Positions 50,867 through 59,501 of a stretch of DNA of 64,000 bases are shown here, piece by piece. Under the pieces are notes generated by a model. The model saw nothing but the letters and a program-made list of their open reading frames with translations, was not told the DNA's origin and made no database searches. A program made the translations under genes and the position numbers. The stretch's first letter is position 1; each line of letters begins with the position of its first letter. Origin of the DNA: Thermohalobaculum sp039030715 (GTDB taxonomy: Bacteria > Pseudomonadota > Alphaproteobacteria > Rhodobacterales > Rhodobacteraceae); NCBI GenBank assembly GCA_039030715.1, contig JBCCDU010000003.1, positions 39,745 through 103,744 of the forward strand, given 5' to 3'.

Positions 50867-53080
50867 TCAGGTCAACTCTTCCAGTTGTTCCAAATGCGCG
50901 CTCAGCTTATCGTGGCCGGGGTTCTGTTCCAGTCCGGCCTCGATCGCGGCACGGGCATCGTCGGCCCGGCCGACCGCGAGCAGACAATCGGCCAGCAGAA
51001 TCATCAGCTTGGGCGCGCGCTTGTCTAATCGCTCCAGCAGCTCCATATCGGCCAGCGCCTCCTCGTGCCGGTCTTGCCCGTGCAGCAGGCGAGCGCGTTC
51101 GAAGCGGAACTGCTGTTCAGTCGGTGTGTCGGTGATCGCGGCGTCCAACTCGGCCAGTTCGGCATCGCGATCCCCAGCAAGGGCGTAAGCGCGCGCGAGA
51201 AACCCTCGGATACTGGGCATGGCGAGGCCCGAGGCAAGTGCTTGGCGCAAGGCGGCGATTGCCGTCTCTGCATCCTTCACGCGGATCGCCGTCATGCCGC
51301 GCCAGACTTGCAATGCCGGGACATCGGGCATCAGCGCCGCAGCACGCTCCGCCGCCACAGCGGAAGTCTTGAAATCCCGCGCCAGATAGAGCGCGTGCGA
51401 GAGGCGCTGCTGGACCATCGCGATATCCGGCGTGTCCGCGGCCTGGTCTGTGAGCGTCTCGATCGCCTCGTCCAGCCGCCCGCAATGCGCGCCATAGATC
51501 GCACGCAGGCTGTTGGCGTCGGGACCATCGGACAGTTTGCCCAGCGCTTTCTCGTACCCTTCGCGGTGCGGATGCCGCGCGACGGAATTCGACGAGAACG
51601 ATCGCAGGAACAGTCCCCAGTCCCAGGTGATCGGCTCCAGCCCGGGGATATTCGTCACCGCGTCCACTTTGTCGGTGGCCAGAACATGCAGGGGTTTGAA
51701 GCGTGGATCGCCCAGCGCATCGCGTGCCATACGCCGTCGCAGTCGCTGCGCAGCCGCTGTCATTGGCAGGAAATTACTGGCAGTGAGAACCCCAAGCTCG
51801 ATCAGCAGGCCCACGACTGTTCTTGGAACCACGCCATCAGGTTCATGCCAGAAGCCGTTGAAAATATGATGCAACCCACGTTGACGATCCCCGGTCATCA
51901 CATGCGCGATGCCGTGCAAAACCTCACCCACGGCATAGTCGGCACGGTGATAGAGGATACGGTCGCGCATGATCGCGGCTGTGCGCAACGCACCCTTGGC
52001 GTCGCCGGCGACGATTTGTTGTTCCAACTGGCGGGGATACAGGAACGAGATGTTCAGCCCGGCTTCGATATGCCGACCCAGACTGGCGATTGCCTGATCG
52101 CGGCGCCCGGTCGCGCCCAGATGATCGATCACATGGACGAAGGACTGGCCCAGATCCCCCTCGCGCGCGATGACATCGTTGCCGTTCGGTTGTGCCAGCC
52201 GGTCGGAGAGGCGATCCAGCGCCATGTGCAACTGCTCAGGTGTCAGGTCCTCGCCCACATCGACTTTGCGAGCCCCACCCAAATCGGCAGCGGTGGAGGA
52301 AAAAGCACTTTGTCCCGGCGCGATGATCTTGGAGCAGCGCGACATGGCATAGAGCTCCATCAGGTCGCGCTGCCCGGTGGAGAGATGCGAGACGTCAAAC
52401 AGCTCGCTGGCCGACAGAAGCTGGGGATAGGCTGCCTTGAAGCGCGCAATTGTCTCCGCATGGTCGCTGAAGACGATGGGACGTGCGCCGGCGTCGATCT
52501 CGCGCTCGATATGCACCATGTAGATCTCGTCAGGCACATATTTCTTGGGCCAGGAACGGTGCATGGCGCGCGGAAAGCTGATCAGATCGCCCCGCCGAAT
52601 GTGATAGGCCGTGCCGCCATCGACAGCGCGTGAGATTTCCTCGATCGAGGGTTTAAGCGCCTGCGCGAATGGAAACTCTATAAGCAGGTCGGCGATGCGG
52701 TGTCGGACATGCTCCGGATCCTCCCCCGCGATCACGGTCAGCCCAAAAGCCGCGTCGACCAGCACATCGCGCCCACTGTCCAGCACCTCGCGGATCGCTT
52801 CGATACCGCCTTGTTCGAGCGAGCCTATGCGGACCGCATCGTCGCGCACGGCGCGCCATTCCTCGGCATCGATAAAATGCCGGTCCACGAAATCGGCATC
52901 GAAGAACGCCTTGGTGTCGTTGAAAACCGCGCCGATATCGGTCGCCTTGATCCAATAGACGGCGAGTGGCAGATCGTGGTCCTGGGACAGGCGCATGGCG
53001 TTGATCAGCGTGATCAGACGCGCGCCGAGACGGTCATTACGAAATGCCAGGATTCGACCGGGCCGCTGCCGCTTGTTCAT
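50867..53080 (-). CDS. Fucosyltransferase-like (HxRRGD) protein with long TPR tail
   Basis: The 737-residue protein has an N-terminal part (residues 1-~290) starting RILAFRNDRLGARLITLINAMRLS. It carries AYHIRRGDLISFPRA with H160-I-R-R-G-D165, the hallmark of GDP-fucose-using GT11/GT23/GT37/GT65/GT68-type enzymes, then RPIVFSDHAETIARFK and SRCSKIIAPGQSAFSSTAADLGGA, matching the donor-binding end of that superfamily. Residues ~310-737 are helical repeats, clearly TPR in the last 200 residues (AIAALRQALASG, AYALAGDRDAELAELDAAI). The gmd-fcl pair nearby could supply the donor. TPR-linked transferases often act on proteins; the acceptor here is unknown. Confidence 0.78.
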   Translation of the reverse strand: MNKRQRPGRILAFRNDRLGARLITLINAMRLSQDHDLPLAVYWIKATDIGAVFNDTKAFFDADFVDRHFIDAEEWRAVRDDAVRIGSLEQGGIEAIREVLDSGRDVLVDAAFGLTVIAGEDPEHVRHRIADLLIEFPFAQALKPSIEEISRAVDGGTAYHIRRGDLISFPRAMHRSWPKKYVPDEIYMVHIEREIDAGARPIVFSDHAETIARFKAAYPQLLSASELFDVSHLSTGQRDLMELYAMSRCSKIIAPGQSAFSSTAADLGGARKVDVGEDLTPEQLHMALDRLSDRLAQPNGNDVIAREGDLGQSFVHVIDHLGATGRRDQAIASLGRHIEAGLNISFLYPRQLEQQIVAGDAKGALRTAAIMRDRILYHRADYAVGEVLHGIAHVMTGDRQRGLHHIFNGFWHEPDGVVPRTVVGLLIELGVLTASNFLPMTAAAQRLRRRMARDALGDPRFKPLHVLATDKVDAVTNIPGLEPITWDWGLFLRSFSSNSVARHPHREGYEKALGKLSDGPDANSLRAIYGAHCGRLDEAIETLTDQAADTPDIAMVQQRLSHALYLARDFKTSAVAAERAAALMPDVPALQVWRGMTAIRVKDAETAIAALRQALASGLAMPSIRGFLARAYALAGDRDAELAELDAAITDTPTEQQFRFERARLLHGQDRHEEALADMELLERLDKRAPKLMILLADCLLAVGRADDARAAIEAGLEQNPGHDKLSAHLEQLEELT

Positions 53081-53191
53081 AGAATCGTATCTTCCGTACC
53101 GCCAGACGCCATCGCTATCTGTGCCACTTTTATGGTGAAAAGCGTCCTAACACATAACATGGCGGGAGGAGGGAGAAATTGGGGCCCATAC

Positions 53192-53842
53192 TTAGCCGAG
53201 CAGGGCTGCGATCACCGCCCGAAGCTCTGCGATCCCGTGGCCGGTTTCGGAGGAAGTCGTCAAAACCTCTGGAAACGCAGCCGGATGCCTGGCGAGATCC
53301 GCGTGCAAACCCTCGATCACCTTGTCGAATTGCCCGGGTTTGGGTTTGTCCACCTTGGTCAACACCGCCTGGAAGCTTACCGCCGCCGTGTCCAGCAACT
53401 CCATGATCTCGTGATCGACCTTCTTGATGCCGTGGCGGGCGTCGATCAGTACAAAAGCGCGGGCCAGTGTCGCCCTGCCCGCCAGATACTGCCGCAGCAG
53501 GGCCTGCCACTCGGCAACCTTGGCCACCGGCGCCTCGGCATAGCCATAGCCGGGAAGATCGACCAGATAGCCGCTCTGGCCCAACGCGAAATAGTTGATC
53601 TCCTGCGTGCGACCCGGGGTGTTGGACGCGCGGGCAAGTGCCTTGCGACCGGTCAGCGCGTTGATCAGGCTGGATTTGCCGACATTGGACCGCCCGGCAA
53701 AGCAGATCTCGGCCCGGTCGGCGGCAGGCAGGCCGTCCATCGCGACCACGCCTTTGACGAAATCGCAAGGACCGGCGAACAGCAGTCGCCCACGTTCGCG
53801 CGCGGCGTCTTCGGTATCGGGATCGATGACGAAGCGAAACAT
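53192..53842 (-). CDS. engB: Ribosome biogenesis GTP-binding protein YihA/YsxC (EngB)
   Basis: The 216-residue GTPase assists assembly of the large ribosomal subunit. G-motifs are intact: G1 GRSNVGKSS (50-58), G2 threonine in NTPGRTQ (74-80), G3 DLPGYG (95-100), G4 TKVDKP and G5 TSSETGHG. Its ATG overlaps the stop of the MOSC gene by one base (TGATG). It is the last gene of the operon that begins at rpmH. Length is normal for alphaproteobacterial EngB. Confidence 0.96.
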   Translation of the reverse strand: MFRFVIDPDTEDAARERGRLLFAGPCDFVKGVVAMDGLPAADRAEICFAGRSNVGKSSLINALTGRKALARASNTPGRTQEINYFALGQSGYLVDLPGYGYAEAPVAKVAEWQALLRQYLAGRATLARAFVLIDARHGIKKVDHEIMELLDTAAVSFQAVLTKVDKPKPGQFDKVIEGLHADLARHPAAFPEVLTTSSETGHGIAELRAVIAALLG

Positions 53843-54588
53843 CAGATCCGGGCGGGGTCGCCGGTTTTGACTTCGCCACCCTCGATCACCTGGGCGTAGA
53901 CACCGAAATCCATGTGTCCGAAACGCTTGCGCAGGATCGCGGGCACCTGCACATCGCGCGCACCTGTTACGGGGCTGGCAGTCGTAGCGTTACAGCGCTT
54001 GTCCCGCTCGGTGATCTTCAGCCTGGCATCGCCGATGGTAATCTCGCGGCCGACCCAATCCAGTTCTTCCCACGGAGCAAAGCCGTCGAGCCAGATATTC
54101 ATGCGAAACCGGACGCGTTCCAAAGGTTGCCCGGCAATCTCGCCCAGCGCCCGTCGCGAGGCTTCCGAGGCGATGGAGATATGCGTATCCTCGAAATCCG
54201 TGAACGCGCCCTCCGAGATCCGCGCCATGCTATACGGTCCCGGGCGCGCATCCTGCCCCAGCGGCAGCAGCCAATGACAGAGCGCCTCACCCTCCCGGTC
54301 CGGATCGACGCTGAGCGGTTCGGCGTCGGGGTGCTCCAGATACAAGACACCCGCATCCTCGTCAAAGCGCAGGCTGATCTGCGCGAGCTGCGGCACGAAG
54401 GTCTGGTTCACGAACTGGCGCGGGATATCCCAGGCGCCCGAGGCGTCATATGTGCTCTGCCCATGGCAAACGGCCCAGATCCGGTCCCAGGGGAGCGGTT
54501 GTCCCGGAGCAAGCCGCGCGGCACCCACCAGTTCCTCGCCCAGGCTTTTCACCGGGTGCCGGCAGATCGCAGTGACCGCGGGTGTCAT
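53842..54588 (-). CDS. MOSC domain-containing protein
   Basis: The 248-residue protein has an N-terminal MOSC beta-barrel (VTAICRHPVKSLGEELVGAARLAPGQPLPWDRIWAV) and the C-terminal MOSC domain (RMNIWLDGFAPWEELDWVGREITIGDARLKITERDKRCNATTASPVTGARD). The cysteine in KRCNATT is the conserved MOSC cysteine that may bind molybdenum cofactor or sulfur. This is the mARC/YcbX-like branch, associated with reductive detoxification of N-hydroxylated compounds or sulfur transfer. It overlaps yidC by four bases and engB by one. Confidence 0.88.
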   Translation of the reverse strand: MTPAVTAICRHPVKSLGEELVGAARLAPGQPLPWDRIWAVCHGQSTYDASGAWDIPRQFVNQTFVPQLAQISLRFDEDAGVLYLEHPDAEPLSVDPDREGEALCHWLLPLGQDARPGPYSMARISEGAFTDFEDTHISIASEASRRALGEIAGQPLERVRFRMNIWLDGFAPWEELDWVGREITIGDARLKITERDKRCNATTASPVTGARDVQVPAILRKRFGHMDFGVYAQVIEGGEVKTGDPARI

Positions 54589-56408
54589 TTCCCGCTATCC
54601 GCCGACTTCGCCGGTTTGGGTTTTCGTTTGAAGCTGGCCTTCACATTGCCGAAGAAATCGACCTCCACCCCCTGACTTCGCATGATCAGATATTGCTGCG
54701 TGAAGGTGATGACGTTGTTGGCCGTCCAATAGATCACCAGGCCGCTGGCAAACGTGCCCAGCATGAACATGAAGACCCAGGGCATCCAGGCGAAGATCAT
54801 CGCCTGGGTCGGATCGGTCGGGGCCGGGTTCAGCTTTTGCTGCATCCACATCGTGATGCCCATCAGAACCGGATAGATCCCGATCGAGAACAGCGCGAGA
54901 TAGCCCGGGATCTCGTAGGGCAAGAGACCGAACAGGTTCAGGATCGATGTCGGGTCGGGGGCCGAGAGGTCCTTGATCCAGCCGATGAACGGTGCATGGC
55001 GCATCTCGATCGCCACGAACAGCACCTTGTAGAGCGAGAAGAAGATCGGGATCTGCAGCAAGATCGGCAAACAGCCGGAGGCTGGGTTCACCTTCTCCTT
55101 CTTGTAGAGCTCCATCATCTCCATCTGCATCTTCTTCTTGTCGTCGCCGCAACGCTCCTTCAACTTCTCCATCTCGGGCTGAAGCTGCTTCATCTTCGAC
55201 ATCGAGACATAGGATTTGTAGGCCAGCGGGAAGAGCACGGCCTTGACCAGGAAGGTCAGTGCGATGATCGCCCAGCCCATATTGCCGATCAGGTGGAACA
55301 CCTGAAGCAGCAGCCAGAAGAGCGGTTTGGTCAGAAAGTAGAACCAGCCCCAGTCGATGGCATTGCGCAGATCGACGACGCCCAGGCTCTGCTCGTAATC
55401 CTCCAGCGTTTCGTATTCCTTGGCCCCGGCGAAATAATAGGTCTCGACCGAGCCTTCGGATCCCGCGGCGACGGTCATCACCGGCATCCGCATCTCAGCC
55501 CGGTATTCGGGGCTGGTGGTCACGTTCAGCGACTTGTAGACAGCGTTAAATCCCTGACCCGGCTGGGGAATCAGGGCGGTCAGCCAATATTTGTCCGTCA
55601 GTCCAATCCAGCCGTTCTGCTCCACCCCGTATGCCGCGACATTCCCGCCTTCCAGCGGGTTGGGCGTCAGATCCTCCAGATCGTCATAGGTTTCCAGCAC
55701 CAACTCGTCATCGATCGAGGCGACGGCACCCTCATGCAGGATCCAGAGGCGTTGCACATCCGGCAGGTCGCGCCGGGCGATATAGCCATAGGGGGCCAGG
55801 CTCACCGGCTCGGCCCGCTGGTTCTCAACCGACTGGGTAACAGTGAAAATGTATTTGTCGTCGACGGCGTAGGTACGGCGGAAGATCAACCCCTCGCCAT
55901 TGTCATAACTCAATGTCACCGGGCTGTCGGGCGTCAGCCGGTCACCGCTTCCCAGCGTCCAGTCGGTGTTGGGATCAGGCAGCGGCCCGGTCTCGCCATC
56001 CGCGGTGCGCAGCCAACCATATGTGGTGTAGTAGGGATGCGGCCCGCCGGTAGGGCTGAGCAGTGTGACGGTGTCAGAGCCAGGCTCCAACGTCTCGCGA
56101 TAGTCCACCAGATGCAGGTCGTCCAGGCGACCGCCCCGCAGCGAGAGCGAGCCGCTGACCGAGGGGGCGACGATCTCGATGCGTTCCGTGCGTGCAAGCG
56201 CGCCATTGCGGTCCAATGCAACCTCGGGCTGCGGCGTACCGGGCTGTTGGACTGTGGCTTGGCCATCGACAGTGGGCTGACCGGTCGCTGACTGCGTAAC
56301 TTCAGGCTCGGGCGGCGGCGGGCCCGGAAAGAAGTACTGCCATCCAATGATCACGGCCATGGACAGCACGCAGGCCATGATCATATTTCTGATGTCGTCC
56401 TTGTTCAT
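54585..56408 (-). CDS. yidC: Membrane protein insertase YidC
   Basis: The 607-residue insertase has an N-terminal transmembrane anchor (MNKDDIRNMIMACVLSMAVIIGW), a large periplasmic beta-sandwich domain (~residues 60-350), and the conserved C-terminal five-span core beginning WGWFYFLTKPLFWLLLQVFHLIGNMGWAIIALTFLVKAVLFPLAYKSYVSM. A C-terminal lysine-rich tail follows. It inserts and folds inner-membrane proteins with or without SecYEG. The position downstream of rpmH-rnpA-yidD is the usual one, though three genes are inserted between yidD and yidC. Its stop overlaps the MOSC start by four bases. Confidence 0.97.
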   Translation of the reverse strand: MNKDDIRNMIMACVLSMAVIIGWQYFFPGPPPPEPEVTQSATGQPTVDGQATVQQPGTPQPEVALDRNGALARTERIEIVAPSVSGSLSLRGGRLDDLHLVDYRETLEPGSDTVTLLSPTGGPHPYYTTYGWLRTADGETGPLPDPNTDWTLGSGDRLTPDSPVTLSYDNGEGLIFRRTYAVDDKYIFTVTQSVENQRAEPVSLAPYGYIARRDLPDVQRLWILHEGAVASIDDELVLETYDDLEDLTPNPLEGGNVAAYGVEQNGWIGLTDKYWLTALIPQPGQGFNAVYKSLNVTTSPEYRAEMRMPVMTVAAGSEGSVETYYFAGAKEYETLEDYEQSLGVVDLRNAIDWGWFYFLTKPLFWLLLQVFHLIGNMGWAIIALTFLVKAVLFPLAYKSYVSMSKMKQLQPEMEKLKERCGDDKKKMQMEMMELYKKEKVNPASGCLPILLQIPIFFSLYKVLFVAIEMRHAPFIGWIKDLSAPDPTSILNLFGLLPYEIPGYLALFSIGIYPVLMGITMWMQQKLNPAPTDPTQAMIFAWMPWVFMFMLGTFASGLVIYWTANNVITFTQQYLIMRSQGVEVDFFGNVKASFKRKPKPAKSADSGK

Positions 56409-56462
56409 ATGCCGCTCCGCCTCACAATCACACGCGGGTTCAACCGGGTTGCCAGGTCTGCG

Positions 56463-57056
56463 TCAAGGGGAATCGGTGCATTGACCGGGATGCAGACCCA
56501 GAACCGCCCCGCGCATTCGGTGTTTCAATGCCACCCCGTCGCGCATCGGCGTGACCCTGGGCAGCGATCTCGAGGAGACTTTCAGGACAGCAACCACGGG
56601 CCCGCGCTGCGCATATAGCGCGGTGGAGAGTTCAGCCAAACTCTCAGCCTCGGCAATCGTCGTGGTCCGCGCAATGCCGGAGGCTGCCGCAATCCCCGCC
56701 AGATCGGCGCCATGCCCCGTTGCGGTCGCCTGCATGCCGGTTTCCGCGTAGTGCTCATTGTCCAGGATCACGATGGAAAGATTTGCGGGCTGATGCTGGG
56801 CAATGGTTGCAAATGAGCCGATCCCCATCAGCATTTCGCCATCGCCGGTCACGACCACGACCGGGCGATCCGGCTGTGCCAGCGCCAGGCCAAGCCCGGT
56901 CATCGCAGAAGCCCCCATCGCACCCCATAGGTAGAAGTTCGCCGGATTGTCACCAGCCGCAAAGACATCGTAGGTTGGCGAGCCGAGGCCGGTCACCACC
57001 AGTGCATCGCCCCTATTCGCCAGCAGGCTGGCAACCGCTTCGCGCCGTTCGATCAT
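56463..57056 (-). CDS. TPP-dependent decarboxylase, beta/ComE-like subunit
   Basis: The 197-residue protein is the TPP pyrophosphate-binding half of a split decarboxylase. It has VTGDGEMLMGIGSFATIAQ...ILDN (GDG at 71-73 and N100, the Mg-TPP motif) and opens VVTGLGSPTYDVFAAGDNPANFYLWGAMG. Separated alpha and beta subunits are known in sulfopyruvate decarboxylase (ComDE) and related phosphonopyruvate decarboxylase-like enzymes. Its ATG overlaps the alpha-subunit stop by four bases. Sulfopyruvate to sulfoacetaldehyde is the best-supported reaction by analogy. Substrate is not proven. Confidence 0.82.
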   Translation of the reverse strand: MIERREAVASLLANRGDALVVTGLGSPTYDVFAAGDNPANFYLWGAMGASAMTGLGLALAQPDRPVVVVTGDGEMLMGIGSFATIAQHQPANLSIVILDNEHYAETGMQATATGHGADLAGIAAASGIARTTTIAEAESLAELSTALYAQRGPVVAVLKVSSRSLPRVTPMRDGVALKHRMRGAVLGLHPGQCTDSP

Positions 57057-57613
57057 TTCGCGTTGCTCCCGTCGCTGCGGGCAGCGGCCCAGTTCTTCGC
57101 GCCGATCAACCGCTGGCTCAGCAGCACGGCGACGCTGCGATCCGAGAAATAGGCGTGATCGAGGCCCGCAGCGACAGTCGGCCCCACATCCTCGGCACGG
57201 TCGCAACGATAGACATCGACCCCCATCGTCTCCAGCACCGCGGGTGTGCGTCGCCCCATGGCGACCTGCCAGGGCACAAATTCACCCCACTCGCCACGCA
57301 TGGTGATCAGCATGACAAGCGGTATGCGGCAGTTTTCCGCCAGGGTCAGCATGTTGATGCAGTTCCCGACGCCGGAGGACTGCATCAGAAGCGCCGATTT
57401 CACCCCGCCAAGCCACAATCCGGTGACCAGCGCGATCCCTTCCTCCTCCGTCGTCAGCACGGTCATGCCGATCCGCGACGCCTGCTGGCAGAGGCCGATC
57501 AACCCCTGATGCCCACCATCGGGGACATAGGCGACATGGCGGATATCGGCGCGCTCGAAGGCTTGCAGGATGTCTCGCTGCCAGGGCCGAACCTGCTGGT
57601 CAATTTCCGTCAT
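57053..57613 (-). CDS. TPP-dependent decarboxylase, alpha/ComD-like subunit
   Basis: The 186-residue protein is the pyrimidine-binding half of the split decarboxylase. The catalytic glutamate lies in LTTEEEGIALVTGLWLGG (E56-E58), and LMQSSGVGNCINMLTLAENCRIPLVMLITMRGEWGEFVPWQVAMG matches the sulfopyruvate/phosphonopyruvate decarboxylase alpha family. It starts at MTEIDQQVRPWQRD, overlapping the 3' end of ttcA by 14 bases. Pairing with the ComE-like subunit is enforced by the ATGA overlap. It is an unusual passenger in the rpmH-yidC operon. Confidence 0.82.
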   Translation of the reverse strand: MTEIDQQVRPWQRDILQAFERADIRHVAYVPDGGHQGLIGLCQQASRIGMTVLTTEEEGIALVTGLWLGGVKSALLMQSSGVGNCINMLTLAENCRIPLVMLITMRGEWGEFVPWQVAMGRRTPAVLETMGVDVYRCDRAEDVGPTVAAGLDHAYFSDRSVAVLLSQRLIGAKNWAAARSDGSNAK

Positions 57614-58451
57614 CAACAGTCCCCGACGCCACAAGACCGGCGAAATCGAACAGCGCCGGATCGGCGAGGTGACTGGGCCGCACATTGGTCAGCGCCTTAA
57701 TCATCACGTCCTTGCGCCCGGGTGCGCGGTGTTCCCATCCGCTCAGCATCTCTTTGATCTGCCGGCGTTGCAGGCCGTCCTGACTGCCACACAGATCGCA
57801 AGGGATAATCGGAAAACCCATCGCATCGGAAAACTTCGCGCAGTCGTCCTCGGCCACCAGGGCGAGCGGGCGCAGTACAGTCAGATCACCCTCCTCGTTC
57901 ACCAACTTGGGCGGCATGGTCGCCAACCGCCCGCCATGGAAGAAGTTCAGCAAGAACGTCTCCAACAAATCATCCCGGTGATGGCCCAGCACCACCGCCT
58001 CGCATCCTTCCTCGCGCGCGATGCGATAGAGATGTCCCCGGCGCAAGCGCGAGCAAAGCGCGCACATAGTTCGGCCCGCGGGCACTTTATCGACCACGAT
58101 GGAATACGTATCCCGATACTCGACGCGATAAGGCACGCCCAGCGCGCCCAACCACTCTGGCAGCACCGTCGCCGGGAAATTTGGCTGGCCCTGATCCAGG
58201 TTGCACGCCAGCAAATCGACCGGCAGCAAGCCGCGCCAGCGCAACTCGATAAGGACCGACAACAACGTGTAGCTGTCTTTGCCCCCGGACAGACAGACCA
58301 GCCAGCGCGCACCGGCGCGCACCATGCCATAGGTCTCCAGCGCCTCGCGTGCCGTGCGGATAAGCCGCTTGCGCAGTTTGCGAAACTCTACCCCATCCGG
58401 CGCCCCCGCATAGAGCCGTTCCATGATCTGATCGTCTGGGCTGTCAAGCAT
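57600..58451 (-). CDS. ttcA: tRNA 2-thiocytidine biosynthesis protein TtcA
   Basis: The 283-residue PP-loop ATPase thiolates cytidine 32 of certain tRNAs. The PP-loop SGGKDS lies at 55-60. The iron-sulfur cluster cysteines are C130-x2-C133 (MCALCSRLRRG) and C218 in PCDLCGSQ. GHHRDDLLETFLLNFFHGG and the intervening regions are typical of TtcA. The start at MLDSPDDQIMERL overlaps yidD by eight bases; the longer open frame upstream would run through yidD. The tRNA-Arg(ACG) elsewhere in this window is a member of a class that can carry s2C32. Confidence 0.94.
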   Translation of the reverse strand: MLDSPDDQIMERLYAGAPDGVEFRKLRKRLIRTAREALETYGMVRAGARWLVCLSGGKDSYTLLSVLIELRWRGLLPVDLLACNLDQGQPNFPATVLPEWLGALGVPYRVEYRDTYSIVVDKVPAGRTMCALCSRLRRGHLYRIAREEGCEAVVLGHHRDDLLETFLLNFFHGGRLATMPPKLVNEEGDLTVLRPLALVAEDDCAKFSDAMGFPIIPCDLCGSQDGLQRRQIKEMLSGWEHRAPGRKDVMIKALTNVRPSHLADPALFDFAGLVASGTVDDGN

Positions 58452-58683
58452 CCGGGGTTCTCCGCTCAGGCACCGGATCATAACCAGAGGCAGCGCCTGG
58501 ACGACAGCGTAGAATACGACGGAAGGCCAGCCAGCCGCCCCGCAGCCCGCCATGGATTTCCAGCGCTGTCAGCGCATACTCCGAACATGTGGGTTGAAAT
58601 CGGCAATTGCGTCCGACCCAGGGCGAGCCGATCAGGCGATAGGCCCGCACCGGCAGGGTCAAAAGATGAGCCAGCGGGCTCAC
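58444..58683 (-). CDS. yidD: Membrane protein insertion efficiency factor YidD
   Basis: The 79-residue protein matches YidD: LPVRAYRLIGSPWVGRNCRFQPTCSEYALTALEIHGGLRGGWLAFRRILRCRP. The RFxPTCSxYA motif and the cysteine pattern are diagnostic. It assists YidC-dependent insertion. It overlaps rnpA by four bases, the usual arrangement. Confidence 0.95.
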   Translation of the reverse strand: MSPLAHLLTLPVRAYRLIGSPWVGRNCRFQPTCSEYALTALEIHGGLRGGWLAFRRILRCRPGAASGYDPVPERRTPDA

Positions 58684-59093
58684 CGATCCGCCTTTGCGGG
58701 GGTGTGCAAACGCGAGAGTGCCTTTTCCAGATCCGCCAGAAGGTCGGTAAACCGCCGGTCTATCGTAACATCAGCCCGGCCAATCAGCACATAGTCCCAG
58801 CCCGGTTTCCCATGCAACGCCATCAAGGCGCGCGCGGCCTCGCGCAACCGACGTTTCGCCCGGTTGCGCATCACCGCATTGCCGACTTTCTTCGAGCAGG
58901 TGAACCCTACCCGCGGCGCGTCATCGTCGCCGCGGTCGCGGGCTTGAACGATCATCCCTGGCGCTACCCACCGGCGCGCACGGGCGCAGGCTAAAAAATC
59001 GCGACGCTTGCGGATCACCAGTGGCGGCGCGCCTGAAATGGTAAAGGGCGCCGAAGCGCCCTGAGTCCCGGTCGGATATGCCCCGCCGACCAT
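58680..59093 (-). CDS. rnpA: Ribonuclease P protein component
   Basis: The 137-residue basic protein is the RNase P cofactor for tRNA 5' maturation. The RNR signature is present as GNAVMRNRAKRRLREAARAL, and LVIRKRRDFLACARARRW begins the conserved core. The start is set at ATG 59093 (MVGGAYPT), 11 bases after the rpmH stop. The first ~30 residues are variable in the family. The frame stays open far upstream through rpmH, but that reading is antifunctional. Confidence 0.92.
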   Translation of the reverse strand: MVGGAYPTGTQGASAPFTISGAPPLVIRKRRDFLACARARRWVAPGMIVQARDRGDDDAPRVGFTCSKKVGNAVMRNRAKRRLREAARALMALHGKPGWDYVLIGRADVTIDRRFTDLLADLEKALSRLHTPAKADR

Positions 59094-59104
59094 ACCGAAA
59101 TCGC

Positions 59105-59239
59105 TTATGCGGACAGGCGCTTGCGGCCCTGCGCACGGCGGCGATTCAGGATCTTGCGGCCATTCTTGGTCGCCATGCGCGAGCGGAAACCGTGACGGCG
59201 TTTGCGAACCAGGTTGCTGGGCTGATACGTGCGTTTCAT
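59105..59239 (-). CDS. rpmH: Large ribosomal subunit protein bL34
   Basis: The 44-residue, strongly basic protein reads MKRTYQPSNLVRKRRHGF followed by RSRMATKNGRKILNRRRAQGRKRLSA, an essentially canonical bL34. AAGGAA lies eight bases before the ATG. It is the first gene of the rpmH-rnpA-yidD-ttcA-comDE-like-yidC-MOSC-engB unit, whose promoter should lie in the 262-base gap to the divergent TVP38 gene. Confidence 0.97.
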   Translation of the reverse strand: MKRTYQPSNLVRKRRHGFRSRMATKNGRKILNRRRAQGRKRLSA

Positions 59240-59501
59240 CGTGCCATTCCTTCTGGCGAGAGCGCTCTCTCGCGACTGCTTGGGACAGTCTTCGGCGCCT
59301 GTTGCGCGCTGAAAATCCCAGCGGTGAATCCGAGACGTGCTGATATCTTGGCACCGCACGCCTGTCAATCGACCTAAAGCCAATCCTTTGGTGATCTTTT
59401 CACCGCAAATTATTTCACTTCAGATGGCAATTTCTCACCCTTGTGTGAGGCGGGGTGGTGGTTGGCACGCCACCTCCGATATCCTGGGCAACGAAACGAT
59501 T

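Noticed and set aside
54582..56291. 569-codon plus-strand open frame opposite yidC
   Set aside because: Antisense shadow of yidC; His/Gln/Arg-rich with no domain.
59078..59377. Plus-strand open frame opposite rpmH
   Set aside because: Shadow of the highly biased rpmH/rnpA region.
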